DNA of 64,000 bases from Campylobacter fetus subsp. testudinum 03-427. GTDB lineage: Bacteria; Campylobacterota; Campylobacteria; Campylobacterales; Campylobacteraceae. The stretch lies in contig CP006833.1 in NCBI GenBank assembly GCA_000495505.1, positions 434,001-498,000 of the forward strand. The letters are read 5' to 3'. Both the position numbers and the translations under genes were made by a program. A model generated the notes under the pieces. That model ran no database searches and was not told the DNA's origin. It saw only the letters and a program-made list of their open reading frames with translations. Positions 26,069-37,325 of the stretch are shown here, one piece after another; position 1 is the stretch's first letter, and the number at the start of each line of letters is the position of its first letter.

Positions 26069-29000
26069 TTAAGCTATGGCAACAGCGTGGAGTTCGCCGT
26101 TTGTAAGCTCTAGATTAAAGTCGGTTCCGACCTTAACTCCAGCTAGTTTAACTACAATGTCATTAACATCTAGTTCATCTGCCGTGCCACCTGCTTTGTT
26201 ATAAACAACGTATGTATCACTGCCATTTACATAAGCAAATATATCTCCATCAGCAACCCCGTCTAATCCAGCTACGGCTGTAATCTTAGCATCTACAAAT
26301 TTAGTTTTTAATTCACTTGCAGAAGCATCATCAACAACTCCTTCAGCTAGAAGGAATGTGTTACTTAGATTAAAGGTATCAAATTTGATTTTATCTCCGA
26401 CTGCGAAATGATTTATAACAGATGATTCGACATTGTTATCATTAGCTACTGATGTTACTTTTGCTTCATCTTTAAATACAAAAGTATCATTTCCCTCACC
26501 GCCGTCTATAGATATATTTTCTCCTTTTGCAGTTGAAGCTTTATCGCCTAAGGTTATGATATCGTTTCCTTTTGTGCCTTTTACATCGGCAAGAGCAGAA
26601 GTAAGAGAGCTTATATCTATAATTCCTTTAGTCGTGCTAAGTGCGCTTAAATCTATATGAGTTACTGTTGCTGTTGCGTTAGATACGTCTAAGGTAAATT
26701 CATCTCCGCTTTGGTTGCCCAAATCCCCATTTACCTTAACCTTAGTAGTAGCAGCAACTAGTTTAAGAGTAACTTGATCATTTGAGTTACTACCATTTAT
26801 AGTAAGAGCTTTAGTACTCATATCTGTTGCACCGTTTGTAAAGTTGATCTCAGTACTATCTACATTAGTTACTTTAGTGATATCTATAGTTACTGCAGAG
26901 TTAGCTCCTGTTATAGCAGTTCCTGATGTACCTAAAGTAAGCTTATCTGTACCCCCTTCACCAAAATCACCAGTTATGGTAAGAGATGCTATATCAGTTC
27001 CTGATACTTCTACATTATCATTACCACTTCCGCCATTAAATGTAAGAGTATCGCTCGCAGCTGCTTTTAGTTTTGTTTCAGAAGTAGCGTAATTAGTTAA
27101 GCCACTTAAATTTACTGATTTAAGAGCTTCTACTGCTGCAGATTTATTTATCTCTACAATATCATTTCCTACACCTAAATCACCAGATAGAGTTACTGAT
27201 GAAGTAGTAGCTACGGTAGTTAATTCTATTTTATCATTACCTAAACTACCAGTAACATCTGCTTTGAAATTTTGAGTAGTGCCTTTTGAGCTTAATTCTA
27301 TCTTGCCTGCTGTATCAGCTGAAAGCTCTGAAGCTTTATATACTATATTATCAGATGTTATTTTACCTACTGTTGTAGTACCTAATACTTTAGAAAGATC
27401 TACATTTACACTCTCTGCTGATATAGCACCTGTTTTTACTGAAGTACTTGCGTCTCCTGCGTTTAGGGTTACTGATTTGGCGCTTAGAGCTCCAACTACT
27501 ATAGTGCTAACACCATTTGCGTTTATAGATATAGCTCCTTTAGCAGCGGTTATAGCGTTAGTTGTTAATCCGCTTGCATTGTTTGCATTGATACTAAAAT
27601 CACCTGCTGAGGCAGTAGAAGCAGAAGTTATAGTCACATTGCCTGTGTTTTCTATAGCTAAACTAGCAGTAGCTGCAGTTAAAGAAGCTATAGTTGAAGC
27701 ACCTTTTACGTTTGTAAGAGATACTGTAGTAGACGCTGCAGATGTTAAAGCTTCTGTTTTCAAGTTACCTTCTACACCGTTTGCACTTATGGTTAGATTA
27801 TCTGTTTTTGAATCAGCAGTGCCTAGTGTTGCGTCTCCACTCATAGCGTTTAGGTTGATATTTATAGAGCCTTTAGTAGATGTATTTCCTACTGTTAGTC
27901 CAGCTTTTAGTCCGCTAGCATTTAGTGCTATGCCTTGAGTAGCTTCTGCTTTACCTAAAGTGCCTAGTGTGACTGCTGAGTTATCGTTTGTACCACTTAG
28001 AGTAACAGTGCTAACTCCTGCTAATCCATCTATAGTATCAAATTTAAATCCGCCATCTGTTGTTACGTTTAAATTTGATAATGTATCTAAGCTATTTGCA
28101 GCTCCCTTTACAGTAAATCCACCTACTGATTTGTTTGTAACTACTAGATCTTTTAGTTTAGCTGCGTTTAATGTTAAACTTTGAGCTGTTTTGGTTGCAT
28201 TGATGTTTAATGACATACTAGTAGCCACATTTGCTGTTACGATAGCATTTGCGTCTGTAATGTTTGCTAAAGCGTCTGTATTTACAGTAAGATTTGTAGC
28301 TTTAGTGGCTGTTAAGTTTCCTTTTACTTCACCTTCTTCTGTACCTGCTTTGTAGTTTATAGTAGCTAAGTTTGCACTATCTACAGTCGTTACATTAGCA
28401 ACTGCACCTGTAGCAGTTGATAGGAAATTAAGTGCAGATATGTTGCTATTTACTACTGTTACTCCACCTGTATCTCCTTTGATGTTTAGCTCGCTTACGT
28501 CTTTTGCGTTATCCATAGCTAGAGTTAGAGCTCCAGTTGCGTTTAATGTAACTTTTTCTACATTTGCTACTGTAGGTTTTAAAGTGCCTGTACCGCTTAT
28601 CTCAAGCTCATCATTTCCAGCGCCACCATCTACACTAACATTTGCAACACTTGTACCTATTACAAATTTATCATCTCCGCTTCCGCCTTTAATGGTTTTT
28701 ACATTAGCAGCTGTTAGATCAGCACTAACTTTGCCACTAGAAGCGCTAGCATCTAAACTACTTACTCCTGCTTTAGCTTGTAATGTAATGTTTCCATTTC
28801 CTTTTACAGATACGTCTTTTGAAGAAATATCTTTTAAGAAACTATCTTTGCCTGTAGCGTTTAAACTTAAATTTTCTATCTTATCAGCAGTAACTGTTAC
28901 TCCAGCACCTTGAGCACCAACGCCATTTACTTTTAGGTTTTGAGTATCAGCGTTACCGTCTAATACTTTATCTGCATATATAGTGTCTAAATTAAAATTA

Positions 29001-29950
29001 GCAGCTTGAAGATTTGTTAATTCAATATCTGCTATGTTTGCAAGGTTTTTAACCTCTATGCCTTTTTCGCTATTTAAAGCTAAAGTTTGTACATCTTTGA
29101 TACCTTTAGCGTCGAATGTTCTTGATATAAGTCCGCTATTAAGCAATGATAACTTCTCCACACCCTTAATAACCCCATTACTATCCAAACCAGTAAAGTT
29201 ACTCTTAAGATCCACTCTTAATATATCACTTCCTGCTCCACCATCAATAACGTCTCCTGCATTAAGAGTATTTTCACTAGCAAGTGAGCTTACCACCCCA
29301 CTAATAAGATCTCCACCCTCAGTACCAGTAATAGTATCATTCTCAGTAGTAAGTGCTATCTTATTTAAACCAGCCTCATCTATACTCTCCTTCAACCCAT
29401 CAATCTCACCCTTAACCTTATCAAGATCACTAGCACTAGTAATCTCACTAATTAACTTAGAAGTAGTACCCTCATCTAATCCAGTAATATCCTTACCCAA
29501 AGTAGCATCAGCAAAGTAATCACTAGCAGCAGCCTTAGCCTCAAATATAGCCTTAGACTCAGCACTACCACCATTAACCATAGAGTCAATCATAGCACCT
29601 ATTAAATCACCCTTGCTTAAACTAGCAACATTAATAACATTACCCTTACTATCAGTAAATTCTCCACCACCAGTTATAGCCTTAGTCCAATAATTAATAC
29701 CATCAACATCACTAGTACTACCTAAAGCTATACTATATATCTTAGTAACAAACTCTTTCTCATTACCAGCTAAAAGAGAATCACCAAAGAATTTAGCCGC
29801 CCCTGGACTATCAAGCATAATATTAGCTAAACTTGAAACTCCTAAACTATTACTATTGGCATAATCTAACCAATACTTATTACCATCACCCTCACTTGCC
29901 ATACCCATAATAGTGATATAAAGCATTGAAACATCTGTTTTGTTTAACAT
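26069..29950 (-). CDS. sapA: Silent sapA homolog, S-layer protein (1293 aa), near-twin of expressed SapA
   Basis: 1293 residues. The first 1077 are the same as in the expressed SapA. After VKVNGDLG the sequence switches to [12 protein letters not shown] and a different C-terminus with its own RTX-like motif ([14 protein letters not shown]) and secretion-type ending ([11 protein letters not shown]...DIVVKLAG...AVAIA). It lies tail to tail with the expressed gene, so recombination anywhere in the 3.3-kb repeat exchanges only the C-terminal ends. It has the AAGGAG site but no promoter in its flank. Confidence 0.93.
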   Translation of the reverse strand: MLNKTDVSMLYITIMGMASEGDGNKYWLDYANSNSLGVSSLANIMLDSPGAAKFFGDSLLAGNEKEFVTKIYSIALGSTSDVDGINYWTKAITGGGEFTDSKGNVINVASLSKGDLIGAMIDSMVNGGSAESKAIFEAKAAASDYFADATLGKDITGLDEGTTSKLISEITSASDLDKVKGEIDGLKESIDEAGLNKIALTTENDTITGTEGGDLISGVVSSLASENTLNAGDVIDGGAGSDILRVDLKSNFTGLDSNGVIKGVEKLSLLNSGLISRTFDAKGIKDVQTLALNSEKGIEVKNLANIADIELTNLQAANFNLDTIYADKVLDGNADTQNLKVNGVGAQGAGVTVTADKIENLSLNATGKDSFLKDISSKDVSVKGNGNITLQAKAGVSSLDASASSGKVSADLTAANVKTIKGGSGDDKFVIGTSVANVSVDGGAGNDELEISGTGTLKPTVANVEKVTLNATGALTLAMDNAKDVSELNIKGDTGGVTVVNSNISALNFLSTATGAVANVTTVDSANLATINYKAGTEEGEVKGNLTATKATNLTVNTDALANITDANAIVTANVATSMSLNINATKTAQSLTLNAAKLKDLVVTNKSVGGFTVKGAANSLDTLSNLNVTTDGGFKFDTIDGLAGVSTVTLSGTNDNSAVTLGTLGKAEATQGIALNASGLKAGLTVGNTSTKGSININLNAMSGDATLGTADSKTDNLTISANGVEGNLKTEALTSAASTTVSLTNVKGASTIASLTAATASLAIENTGNVTITSASTASAGDFSINANNASGLTTNAITAAKGAISINANGVSTIVVGALSAKSVTLNAGDASTSVKTGAISAESVNVDLSKVLGTTTVGKITSDNIVYKASELSADTAGKIELSSKGTTQNFKADVTGSLGNDKIELTTVATTSSVTLSGDLGVGNDIVEINKSAAVEALKSVNLSGLTNYATSETKLKAAASDTLTFNGGSGNDNVEVSGTDIASLTITGDFGEGGTDKLTLGTSGTAITGANSAVTIDITKVTNVDSTEINFTNGATDMSTKALTINGSNSNDQVTLKLVAATTKVKVNGDLGNQSGDEFTLDVSNATATVTHIDLSALSTTKGIIDISSLTSALADVKGTKGNDIITLGDKASTAKGENISIDGGEGNDTFVFKDEAKVTSVANDNNVESSVINHFAVGDKIKFDTFNLSNTFLLAEGVVDDASASELKTKFVDAKITAVAGLDGVADGDIFAYVNGSDTYVVYNKAGGTADELDVNDIVVKLAGVKVGTDFNLELTNGELHAVAIA

Positions 29951-30024
29951 TTAAGGACTCCTTAATAAAATAAAATAAAATCACCAGCAAAAGCAACCAA
30001 CCATATCTATAGTTATCTATATAC
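26718..30024 (-). repeat. Right arm of the 3,307-bp inverted repeat
   Basis: Partner of 21252-24558. The DNA between the arms (24559-26717, 2,159 bp) carries only the two different sapA 3' ends, their terminators and the A-rich tail. Confidence 0.88.
29398..30024 (-). repeat. sap 5' conserved block (627 bp), copy of the homolog at 29950
   Basis: Same content as the other blocks. The shared silent flank continues to about 30110, where it is replaced by a poly-A run and a G9 tract. Confidence 0.92.
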
Positions 30025-30126
30025 TAAATACTTACAAGATATCAAATACTATTTTTAGCATTAAATAGCATTAATACTGATTTTTAGTTAAAAAGAGAAA
30101 GAGATATTTAAAAAAAGAAAAAAAAA

Positions 30127-30135
30127 GGGGGGGGG
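30127..30135. repeat. G9 homopolymer tract in a silent sapA flank
   Basis: Nine consecutive G after a run of A, about 180 bp upstream of the silent homolog at 29950 and 107 bp past the stop of the ATPase gene. Other copies have AAAGAGGGAAATGG at the equivalent place. Not in a coding region. Confidence 0.9.
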
Positions 30136-30241
30136 TAAGCTATGAATTTGAATTATAGTTAAAATTTGAATTACAGCTAAATTGCAACAAATTTACAACT
30201 CAATTACAGATTAATTAAATTTGAATTATAAATTTAAACTA

Positions 30242-31603
30242 TCAAGCTAGATCTACTGTTTCGTTGAATTGGCTAAAAAACTCATAAAACGGCATAATCT
30301 TTAGCTTTTCGCTATTTTCATCGCCGCTTTGAAGATCTAGGTGCTTATGATGATCCAAATTCAGCCCCAAATCACGCAGATTAAACTCAGATAATTCAGT
30401 TTCCCACCTATCGTCAAATGTTATGAGATACTTTTCATTCACGCCAAATGGAAGCTTGTTTAGACCGGCTATCTCTCTTTTTATATTTTTTTCATTTAGC
30501 TCATAACAGACTTGCAGCGCTATGCTTTTTCCATTTTTTCTAGCTATAAAATCGCACTCGCTATCATTATTTTTGTAAAAAAATAGCTCAAAACTTAGTT
30601 TTTTCAACTCGCAAAACACTAAATTTTCCAAAGCCCGTCCTTTGTTATCACTAAAGCTAAACGCTAAACTCAAAAATCCATTATCACACAGATATAACTT
30701 TTTCTTATTATTCATCTGCTCTTTGAGTGAGTATGAAAACATCTTTAGCTCATCAAAGAGATAGCACTCTTGCAAATACCCTATATACTCTTGAACGCTT
30801 TTTGGGTTGAGTTTTACTGCATTTGAAAGTGAATTATACGAGTACAAAGCTCCAAAATTCGTAAGCGAGTAAAATCCAAGTTCTCTAAATCCAGCGATAT
30901 CTCTTATCTGATTATTTGCCACGCAGTCCTTAAGTAAAATCGCATCATAATAACTACTTATAATATCGCGTTTAAATTCGCTATCGCTCTCATATACTTC
31001 AACAAATGATCCGAATTTTGCCATATCTTGTACTAAATTTAAAACATAATTTTTTTCTTTTATAAGTTCGAAATAGTCGTTTATACTATTAATTTTTAAA
31101 ATTTCTTTAAAACTAAGCGGATAAATTTGAGTACTTAAGTAGCGTCCGCTTAGAAGCGTGGCATACTGGGTATTTAGAAGTGCTGAGTTTGAACCTGTTA
31201 TAAAAATTTTATCGAACAATTCAGAGTCGTACGCACTTTTTACGTATTTTTCCCAGTCGCTTACCGCGCTTATTTCATCTAAAAATAGATATTTTACGCG
31301 CTTATTTGTAAGCCTTTGTGAAAGACTTACTATATCGTTTATGACTCTAGCATCTCTGTTTTTTGTACTAAAAAACGGATCGTCGAGATTGATATACAAG
31401 ATCTCTTTGCTATCTACACTTTGGCTCAAATGATTTATCAGAAGTTTAAATACTGTGGATTTCCCGCTACGCCTTATACCTTGCAAAACCATAATATGCC
31501 TGAGTTTAAGGGAGTTTATGAGTTTAGGCATTACTTGTCTATCATATAGATTTTTGTATGGTTCGTCCCAATGTTTGTTTTGATTTATGATGATATTTTG
31601 CAT
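30242..31603 (-). CDS. AAA ATPase with DUF4143-type C-terminus
   Basis: 453 residues. Walker A GIRRSGKST near residue 41, Walker B VKYLFLDEIS and a sensor motif FITGSNSALL. The C-terminal half holds the DUF4143 pattern (LENLVFCELKK...FYKNNDSECDFIARKNGKSIALQVCYEL), a restriction-endonuclease-like fold with D, ExK-like residues. Common in bacterial accessory regions, often of unknown role. It sits alone between two silent sapA cassettes, transcribed in the same direction. I would not assign a function. Confidence 0.82.
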   Translation of the reverse strand: MQNIIINQNKHWDEPYKNLYDRQVMPKLINSLKLRHIMVLQGIRRSGKSTVFKLLINHLSQSVDSKEILYINLDDPFFSTKNRDARVINDIVSLSQRLTNKRVKYLFLDEISAVSDWEKYVKSAYDSELFDKIFITGSNSALLNTQYATLLSGRYLSTQIYPLSFKEILKINSINDYFELIKEKNYVLNLVQDMAKFGSFVEVYESDSEFKRDIISSYYDAILLKDCVANNQIRDIAGFRELGFYSLTNFGALYSYNSLSNAVKLNPKSVQEYIGYLQECYLFDELKMFSYSLKEQMNNKKKLYLCDNGFLSLAFSFSDNKGRALENLVFCELKKLSFELFFYKNNDSECDFIARKNGKSIALQVCYELNEKNIKREIAGLNKLPFGVNEKYLITFDDRWETELSEFNLRDLGLNLDHHKHLDLQSGDENSEKLKIMPFYEFFSQFNETVDLA

Positions 31604-31659
31604 ATTATACTGCCTGATATTTTATATTTTTAAGTAGTATGATACATAGTTTATACTTA

Positions 31660-31884
31660 TTTGTAGTTTAAATTTAATTAAATTTAAAATAAAATATACA
31701 ACTATTAAATTTAAAAATATAAAAAAGATAAATTTAAAAACAAATTTAAAAGAACTCAAGCAATCAAAGTAGTCAAATTTAAAAACAAATTTATAAGTTA
31801 AAAAATCAAAGTATTAAATTCAATTAGCTAAAAACAGCTAAGTCAAATTTAAAAAGCTAAAAGAGTTAAATTTAAAAGAATTCA
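31660..31884 (-). repeat. A-rich tail repeats downstream of the homolog at 32093
   Basis: About 225 bp of the same modules (AAATTTAAAA, GTATTAAATTCAATTAGCT). No gene in 31604-32092. Confidence 0.75.
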
Positions 31885-31946
31885 AGGAGCCTACTTAAAG
31901 GCTCCTCTAGCAAAAAACTATCTACATATTTATTAAGGTTTGGTCT
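31885..31946 (-). terminator. sapA 3' cassette end: hairpin plus conserved 3' box
   Basis: Hairpin AGGAGCC-TACTTAAA-GGCTCCT at 31885-31906, box variant (one A fewer, CTACATATTTATT) at 31907-31946. Confidence 0.75.
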
Positions 31947-32043
31947 AAAATATATTTTGTCTCTATAAATTCTTATTTTAAGACATATTTATCTGATAAT
32001 ATTTCAAATAGATACATCTGAATCAAGAATAAATTTAGACAAA

Positions 32044-32074
32044 TGAAAAAGCCTTAATTTCTAAGGCTTTTTCA
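32044..32074. terminator. Strong intrinsic hairpin after the homolog at 32093
   Basis: TGAAAAAGCCTTA-ATTTC-TAAGGCTTTTTCA, a 13-bp perfect stem 19 bp after the stop codon. With T-runs on both strands it could terminate in either direction. This copy thus has its own terminator plus the cassette hairpin further out. Confidence 0.75.
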
Positions 32075-32092
32075 TCAAGCAACTACTGTTGC

Positions 32093-34912
32093 TTAGATTA
32101 CGCTATCATTAACTAAAACATTATCTCCACCAAGTTTAAGATCTAGCGTACCTGAAAGTTTGATAATTGTATCATTAGTTTTATCGAAAGTAGAACCAGC
32201 TGTTCCATCGACTACTACATAAGTATATCCATTGTGATGGAAATAGCTTACAGCAGAGTTTGTTGACCCATCTCCTACTACTGCTTTAGCGATATAATCA
32301 TCTAGATTAGCATCGCTATTCATTGTAATTTTATTAAATGTAAAAGCACCTTTTTTGGCATCAGCTATATTTATCTTATCGCCAGCATTAAAGTTATTAA
32401 TGGTTGCAATATCTGTTTTTTCGGCACCTTTTTTAAGAGTTATAGTATCGTCTCCACCAGCAACTAAATCTACAACAATATTTCCACCTTTGACAGTTAT
32501 ACTATCAGCTCCCGAGCCACCCTTTATAGTAGCACTAGCTCCTAATGTTATAGCGCTTGCATCAAATGTAAGCCCAGCTTTAAGAGCGCTTGCATCTATC
32601 ATAGAAACATTTTTATAATCAGTTGCGGCAGTGCCAGCATGACCTAAAGTAATATTTGCATCTCCATCTATAATTATAGATGTAACATCTGTCAATTTAG
32701 CATTTACGCTATTTGCTGTACTTTCAGGGCTTGTAGTTTTAACTAACGAAGTTATATTAAGAGTTTCTATTCCCGCATCTATTACAAGAGTTTTATCGGT
32801 TGCTGCTGTGCCTAAAGTTATATTATTATCTTTGGCGGCAGCATCTAATACTATTTTTACAACATCATTAGCACCTGTTGCGTCATTTAGTTTTACTGTA
32901 ATAAGCTTAGCTGAACCTGCATCTGCCGCAGTAAAATTAATTACTTGGTCTTTATTTATAGTTAAATCTACATTAGCGCCGGTTTCTTTAGTAGTTATGA
33001 TGATATTTTTAAACCCAGAAGAGCTAAGATCAGCTGTAGCTACGGCGTCGCTAATAGCAACATTCTCTATGTTTTTGATCATAGCGAAATTTGCACTAGT
33101 TAAAGCAGCTGATTTCATAGCTATAGTATCATTTCCAGCACCACCATCGATTGCTGAACCTGCATTTAAAGTTGTACCTACAAACTCTATTTTATCATCA
33201 CCTGCACCTGTTTTTACGCTAAATATGCCACCTTGACTAGTTTTTCCAAAGCTAACATCTGCAGCGCCATTGAACGCAGTAGTATCTATATTAACTAGAG
33301 TTTCTACTTCGGCACCTTTTATAACCAAAGTTTTTCCACTACCACTAGCAGTCACTGACGTAGTTTTTGAAGTTGTGCTATCAAATTCAAGACTATTGTC
33401 TGTGGCATTAGCTTTAAGAGTTACAGTTTGATCTGTAACAGCAGTTGCGTTTAATTTAACCTTAGCAGTAGCTCCGCTTAAATTTACAGTAACGTCTTTT
33501 GCTGCTGTAGAGATGTTTTGTCCAGCAACGTTTGAATTTATTAAATTTAATGTACTTGCAGATTTTACATTTATTGCAGCAGTTAAAGCAACATTGTCAA
33601 GAGTAACTGTTGCAAGTTTATCCATATCGCCACTTAGCGTTACGTTAGTTGCGTTTTTAACTGTCAAATTCTCCACAGCTGTAGCTGAAGTTATAATTGC
33701 AACCCCTGTTGCGTCTATTGTTATATTTTTTGCTGCATTTGCGGCTGTGATTGTAGCGTTTTTAGCTGTTCCACTTGTTTTTAAATTTACGCTAGTAGTA
33801 GCGTTTGCGCTGGTTAATGTGATAGTGCCGTTTGTAGCAGTTAAATTTACACTTGTTGCGGTATCTGCTGTAAGAGCAGTGATTTCTTTGGCTGCAACAT
33901 CGACTTTGCCTGTTCCATTTGCGGTTAAAGCAGTTATCGTTCCTGTTGTTCCTACATTTACACCTTTAGATGCGTCGGTAGTAAAGCTAGCTATATCGCC
34001 AAGTACGTTAAATCCTACTTTCTCATAACCGTTGAAAACGAAATCACCATTTGTTTCTAGATCTGAAACTATATTGATATTTTCTACGTTTGCAACACCT
34101 TTTAGTGATTTATCAATTTCAGATTGTTCAAGTTTGGTATCGGCAGCCACGTTGTTATTTGCAGTAAATATCGCATTCAACGTATCTCTTCCCGCACCGC
34201 CATCAATCTTATCAAATGCACTAAGAGTACTCTTATTAGTACCATTACCTACATATGTTGTTCCATTAAAAGTATCATCTAAATCAGTACCCTTTAAATT
34301 ATCATTACCCTCTGTAAGATCATAAGTACTACCTGGATTAGGTAACTCACTCTTTAAAGCATCAATCTCACCCTTAACCTTATCAAGATCACTAGCACTA
34401 GTAATCTCACTAATTAACTTAGAAGTAGTACCCTCATCTAATCCAGTAATATCCTTACCCAAAGTAGCATCAGCAAAGTAATCACTAGCAGCAGCCTTAG
34501 CCTCAAATATAGCCTTAGACTCAGCACTACCACCATTAACCATAGAGTCAATCATAGCACCTATTAAATCACCCTTGCTTAAACTAGCAACATTAATAAC
34601 ATTACCCTTACTATCAGTAAATTCTCCACCACCAGTTATAGCCTTAGTCCAATAATTAATACCATCAACATCACTAGTACTACCTAAAGCTATACTATAT
34701 ATCTTAGTAACAAACTCTTTCTCATTACCAGCTAAAAGAGAATCACCAAAGAATTTAGCCGCCCCTGGACTATCAAGCATAATATTAGCTAAACTTGAAA
34801 CTCCTAAACTATTACTATTGGCATAATCTAACCAATACTTATTACCATCACCCTCACTTGCCATACCCATAATAGTGATATAAAGCATTGAAACATCTGT
34901 TTTGTTTAACAT
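32093..34912 (-). CDS. sapA: Silent sapA homolog, S-layer protein (939 aa), class 2
   Basis: 939 residues, about the size of the classical 97-kDa SapA. Conserved 184-residue N-terminus, then the class 2 continuation [20 protein letters not shown] that it shares with the homologs at 48087 and 58671. RTX-type motifs: [11 protein letters not shown] near 232, [13 protein letters not shown] near 600 and [12 protein letters not shown] near 840. Ends with [12 protein letters not shown]...DTIIKLSG...NDSVI. No cysteine, no signal peptide, no promoter. Confidence 0.93.
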   Translation of the reverse strand: MLNKTDVSMLYITIMGMASEGDGNKYWLDYANSNSLGVSSLANIMLDSPGAAKFFGDSLLAGNEKEFVTKIYSIALGSTSDVDGINYWTKAITGGGEFTDSKGNVINVASLSKGDLIGAMIDSMVNGGSAESKAIFEAKAAASDYFADATLGKDITGLDEGTTSKLISEITSASDLDKVKGEIDALKSELPNPGSTYDLTEGNDNLKGTDLDDTFNGTTYVGNGTNKSTLSAFDKIDGGAGRDTLNAIFTANNNVAADTKLEQSEIDKSLKGVANVENINIVSDLETNGDFVFNGYEKVGFNVLGDIASFTTDASKGVNVGTTGTITALTANGTGKVDVAAKEITALTADTATSVNLTATNGTITLTSANATTSVNLKTSGTAKNATITAANAAKNITIDATGVAIITSATAVENLTVKNATNVTLSGDMDKLATVTLDNVALTAAINVKSASTLNLINSNVAGQNISTAAKDVTVNLSGATAKVKLNATAVTDQTVTLKANATDNSLEFDSTTSKTTSVTASGSGKTLVIKGAEVETLVNIDTTAFNGAADVSFGKTSQGGIFSVKTGAGDDKIEFVGTTLNAGSAIDGGAGNDTIAMKSAALTSANFAMIKNIENVAISDAVATADLSSSGFKNIIITTKETGANVDLTINKDQVINFTAADAGSAKLITVKLNDATGANDVVKIVLDAAAKDNNITLGTAATDKTLVIDAGIETLNITSLVKTTSPESTANSVNAKLTDVTSIIIDGDANITLGHAGTAATDYKNVSMIDASALKAGLTFDASAITLGASATIKGGSGADSITVKGGNIVVDLVAGGDDTITLKKGAEKTDIATINNFNAGDKINIADAKKGAFTFNKITMNSDANLDDYIAKAVVGDGSTNSAVSYFHHNGYTYVVVDGTAGSTFDKTNDTIIKLSGTLDLKLGGDNVLVNDSVI

Positions 34913-34986
34913 TTAAGGACTCCTTAATAAAATAAAATAAAATCACCAGCAAAAGCAACCAACCATATCTATAGTTATCTATATAC
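34360..34986 (-). repeat. sap 5' conserved block (627 bp), copy of the homolog at 34912
   Basis: Same block. The silent flank continues to about 35190, with a shortened AAAT/GAAT repeat (35128-35150). Nothing gene-like lies in 35200-35325. Confidence 0.92.
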
Positions 34987-35325
34987 TAAATACTTACAAG
35001 ATATCAAATACTATTTTTAGCATTAAATAGCATTAATACTGATTTTTAGTTAAAAAGAGAAAGAGATATTTAAAAAGAGGGAAATGATTAAAAGATTAAT
35101 AAAGATAAACAAATAAATAAAACAAAGATAAATAAATTCAATGAATAAACAAAGATAAATAAACTATTAAAAACAATAGAAATTTAAAATATTAAGAGAT
35201 GAAATATTATCGGTTCAAGTGTAATGTTAAGTGAGTATTTAAGTGTAACTAAGACTGATTTCAATATATAAAGATAAAGCTACTCTAACTAAATTTGTTT
35301 TAGATTAGCCAAGCAAATAACCAAA

Positions 35326-35686
35326 TGGTGGAGGTGTGCAGGATCGAACTGCAGTCCAAAAATAATAGATTCATAGCCTCTACATGCTTAGCAGAAGTGA
35401 GAGTTTCACTTAGCTACGCTCACTTCCCAAAGCGTTTAGCCAAGCTAAGACTAAATTTCGATTACAGGTTCGTCAATTCTCTAATCTAAGCTATCAAAAA
35501 TTACCCGCTAAAGCTTCTAGATAGCATTGAAGTTTCGCAGGGCTCAACTGTACTTACGCAGCTTTAGCGTAAGCAGGAGCGAATTTAACGTTGTTTGCGT
35601 TTAATTTTATTTTGGGCTTTTTAAGCTTTGCCCAAAGCTGCATGCCGCCGTGACTCCACTACTCCTGTCGAAGCCAAGTCACCCCC
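35326..35686 (-). ncRNA. ssrA: tmRNA (transfer-messenger RNA)
   Basis: On the - strand it starts GGGGGTGACTTGGCTTCGAC and ends with a T-arm-like GTTCGATCC and CACCTCCACCA, the encoded CCA end. The reading frame at 35598-35554 encodes the tag ANNVKFAPAYAKAA followed by TAA, the campylobacter proteolysis tag. With SmpB it rescues stalled ribosomes. It lies about 130 bp beyond the flank of a silent sapA homolog, with its 3' end toward the array. Confidence 0.96.
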
Positions 35687-35723
35687 AATAGGTTGGCGAT
35701 TATACATAAAATTTAATTTATTG

Positions 35724-36140
35724 TCAAGCAAATAAATTTGTAGGAATATTAATTATACTAGGATGTAAAATATGAAAATAAATCTCATCATTTTCCAAAT
35801 CCTGCCTATATAGCTCAAGCTGACTAGAAACTTCTAAAAGCCAGTCTATAGCTGCATTTGACGCTCTAGCTCCAGTATTTTTACGACTTTTTAGTTCAGA
35901 TACTATATCTTCTGCTATTGAAGTTAGTTTTATGATCGCGTCTAGTTTTAAGTATTCGCATGCAGATTTGATATTGTGAAATATCCTTCCAAGTTCATTC
36001 GCGCTTGCATCAAATTTATCTTTGTTGCCTAAATTTATAATAAATCCGTCAAGCAGACCGTTCATTATGCCAAAATGAGTTAAAAACTCATCTATGATAT
36101 CAAGTTCGTATTCGATTTCTAGCTGTTTTAGTAATCCCAT
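35724..36140 (-). CDS. Hpt-like (histidine phosphotransfer) protein
   Basis: 138 residues, predicted all-helical. IFHNIKSACEYLKL (His about 55) resembles the phosphotransfer motif HxxKGxA of Hpt domains, followed by a second long helix with an LTSIAEDI pattern. The match is imperfect (S-A-C instead of G-S-A), so phosphotransfer activity is inferred. Located 37 bp upstream of the tmRNA 5' end and divergent from panB. Confidence 0.6.
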   Translation of the reverse strand: MGLLKQLEIEYELDIIDEFLTHFGIMNGLLDGFIINLGNKDKFDASANELGRIFHNIKSACEYLKLDAIIKLTSIAEDIVSELKSRKNTGARASNAAIDWLLEVSSQLELYRQDLENDEIYFHILHPSIINIPTNLFA

Positions 36141-36226
36141 TTTTATATTTCCTACTTATATTCAGACAAATTGTAGCAAATTTTAGATAAAATCAGACAA
36201 AAAAATGAGAAAAATAAGGAAAAATA

Positions 36227-37021
36227 TTGAAAAAAGTAACCATAAACGATCTGTTTATGATGAAAAACAGAGAAAAAATCGTTATGATAACTGCTTATGA
36301 TGCTCTGTTTGCGGGGCTTTTTGATGATTATGTAGATATGATTTTGGTCGGCGATAGTTTAAATATGAGTTTTGGCGGTAAAAATGAAACCATAGGACTA
36401 AGCGTTGATGATATGATCTACCATACAAAAGCTGTGCAAAATGGTGCTAAAAAAGCATTTTTAGTTGTGGATATGCCGTTTGGTTCTGCTTGCACACCGC
36501 AAATAGCACTAAAAAATGCTATAAAAATTTATAAAAAAACAGGCTGTGACGCTGTAAAAATAGAAGGCACAAAAGAGATGGCAGATACGGTCAAGCTTCT
36601 TAGCCAAAACGGTATAATTGTTATGTCGCACATCGGTTTAAAACCTCAAATGTCGCGTTTTGAAGGCGGATATAAGGTAAAAGGTAAAGATGAGCTAAGT
36701 GCAAAAAGTATATTAGAAGATGCTATCGTTTTAGAGTCTGCAGGAGCTAGCTTGTTTTTATTAGAAGGAATAATAAGCAGCGTTGCAAACGAAATTTCTC
36801 AAAAATTAAAAGTGCCAACTATAGGTATAGGAAGCGGTGCTTCTTGCGATGGACAAGTTCTAGTATGGAGTGATGCGTTTGGCTTTTTTGATAAATTTAA
36901 GCCAAAATTTGTAAAAAGGTATTTAGAAGGCGCAACACTTATAAGAGATGCTCTAAAAGAGTATGCGGGCGAAGTAAAAAATAGCAAATTTCCAAGTAGT
37001 CAGTATGAATATACCGAATGA
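36227..37021 (+). CDS. panB: 3-methyl-2-oxobutanoate hydroxymethyltransferase
   Basis: 264 residues, TTG start with AAGGA upstream. PanB motifs: MITAYDALFAGLFDD..MILVGDSL, the GCDAVKIEG beta strand, MSHIGLKPQ and the IGIGSG(A)xCDGQVLVWSD signature near residue 198. Makes ketopantoate from 2-oxoisovalerate with methylene-THF in pantothenate/CoA synthesis. First gene of a + strand run panB - rhodanese - ruvB - permease - mla genes. Confidence 0.95.
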   Translation: MKKVTINDLFMMKNREKIVMITAYDALFAGLFDDYVDMILVGDSLNMSFGGKNETIGLSVDDMIYHTKAVQNGAKKAFLVVDMPFGSACTPQIALKNAIKIYKKTGCDAVKIEGTKEMADTVKLLSQNGIIVMSHIGLKPQMSRFEGGYKVKGKDELSAKSILEDAIVLESAGASLFLLEGIISSVANEISQKLKVPTIGIGSGASCDGQVLVWSDAFGFFDKFKPKFVKRYLEGATLIRDALKEYAGEVKNSKFPSSQYEYTE

Positions 37022-37316
37022 AAATATAGTCGATATAAGACTTCCTAGCGAATGGATGGAGTACGGAATTTTGGAGGGTTCAAAACTCATTACTTATGAA
37101 AATGCAAGCGGAAAGTTAAATCCTATGTTTATACACTTAGTTGAGCAACATTTTAAAAAAGATGATGAGTTTTACCTTATGTGTGCAACTGCTAAAAGAT
37201 CAAAAGCTGCTTTAAAACTACTACAAAACAATGGTTTTAAAAATGTTAAAGAGATAAAAGGCGGTGCTTATTACTACGAAAAAATGGGTGCTAAATTTGA
37301 AAAGTTTGCGCTTTAA
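37005..37316 (+). CDS. Rhodanese-like domain protein
   Basis: 103 residues, a single rhodanese fold. Active-site Cys about 60 in YLMCATAKRSKAAL, preceded by the VDIRLPSEW substrate of the domain start and followed by the GFKNVKEIKGGAYYY ending. Probably a small sulfurtransferase; the acceptor is unknown. Overlaps panB by 17 bp and precedes ruvB by 9 bp. Confidence 0.85.
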   Translation: MNIPNENIVDIRLPSEWMEYGILEGSKLITYENASGKLNPMFIHLVEQHFKKDDEFYLMCATAKRSKAALKLLQNNGFKNVKEIKGGAYYYEKMGAKFEKFAL

Positions 37317-37325
37317 GGATAAGAA

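Noticed and set aside
35326-35700. ssrA as the integration site of a mobile island, with att duplication
   Set aside because: I found no second copy of the ssrA 3' end in the window and no integrase gene. The location is suggestive only.
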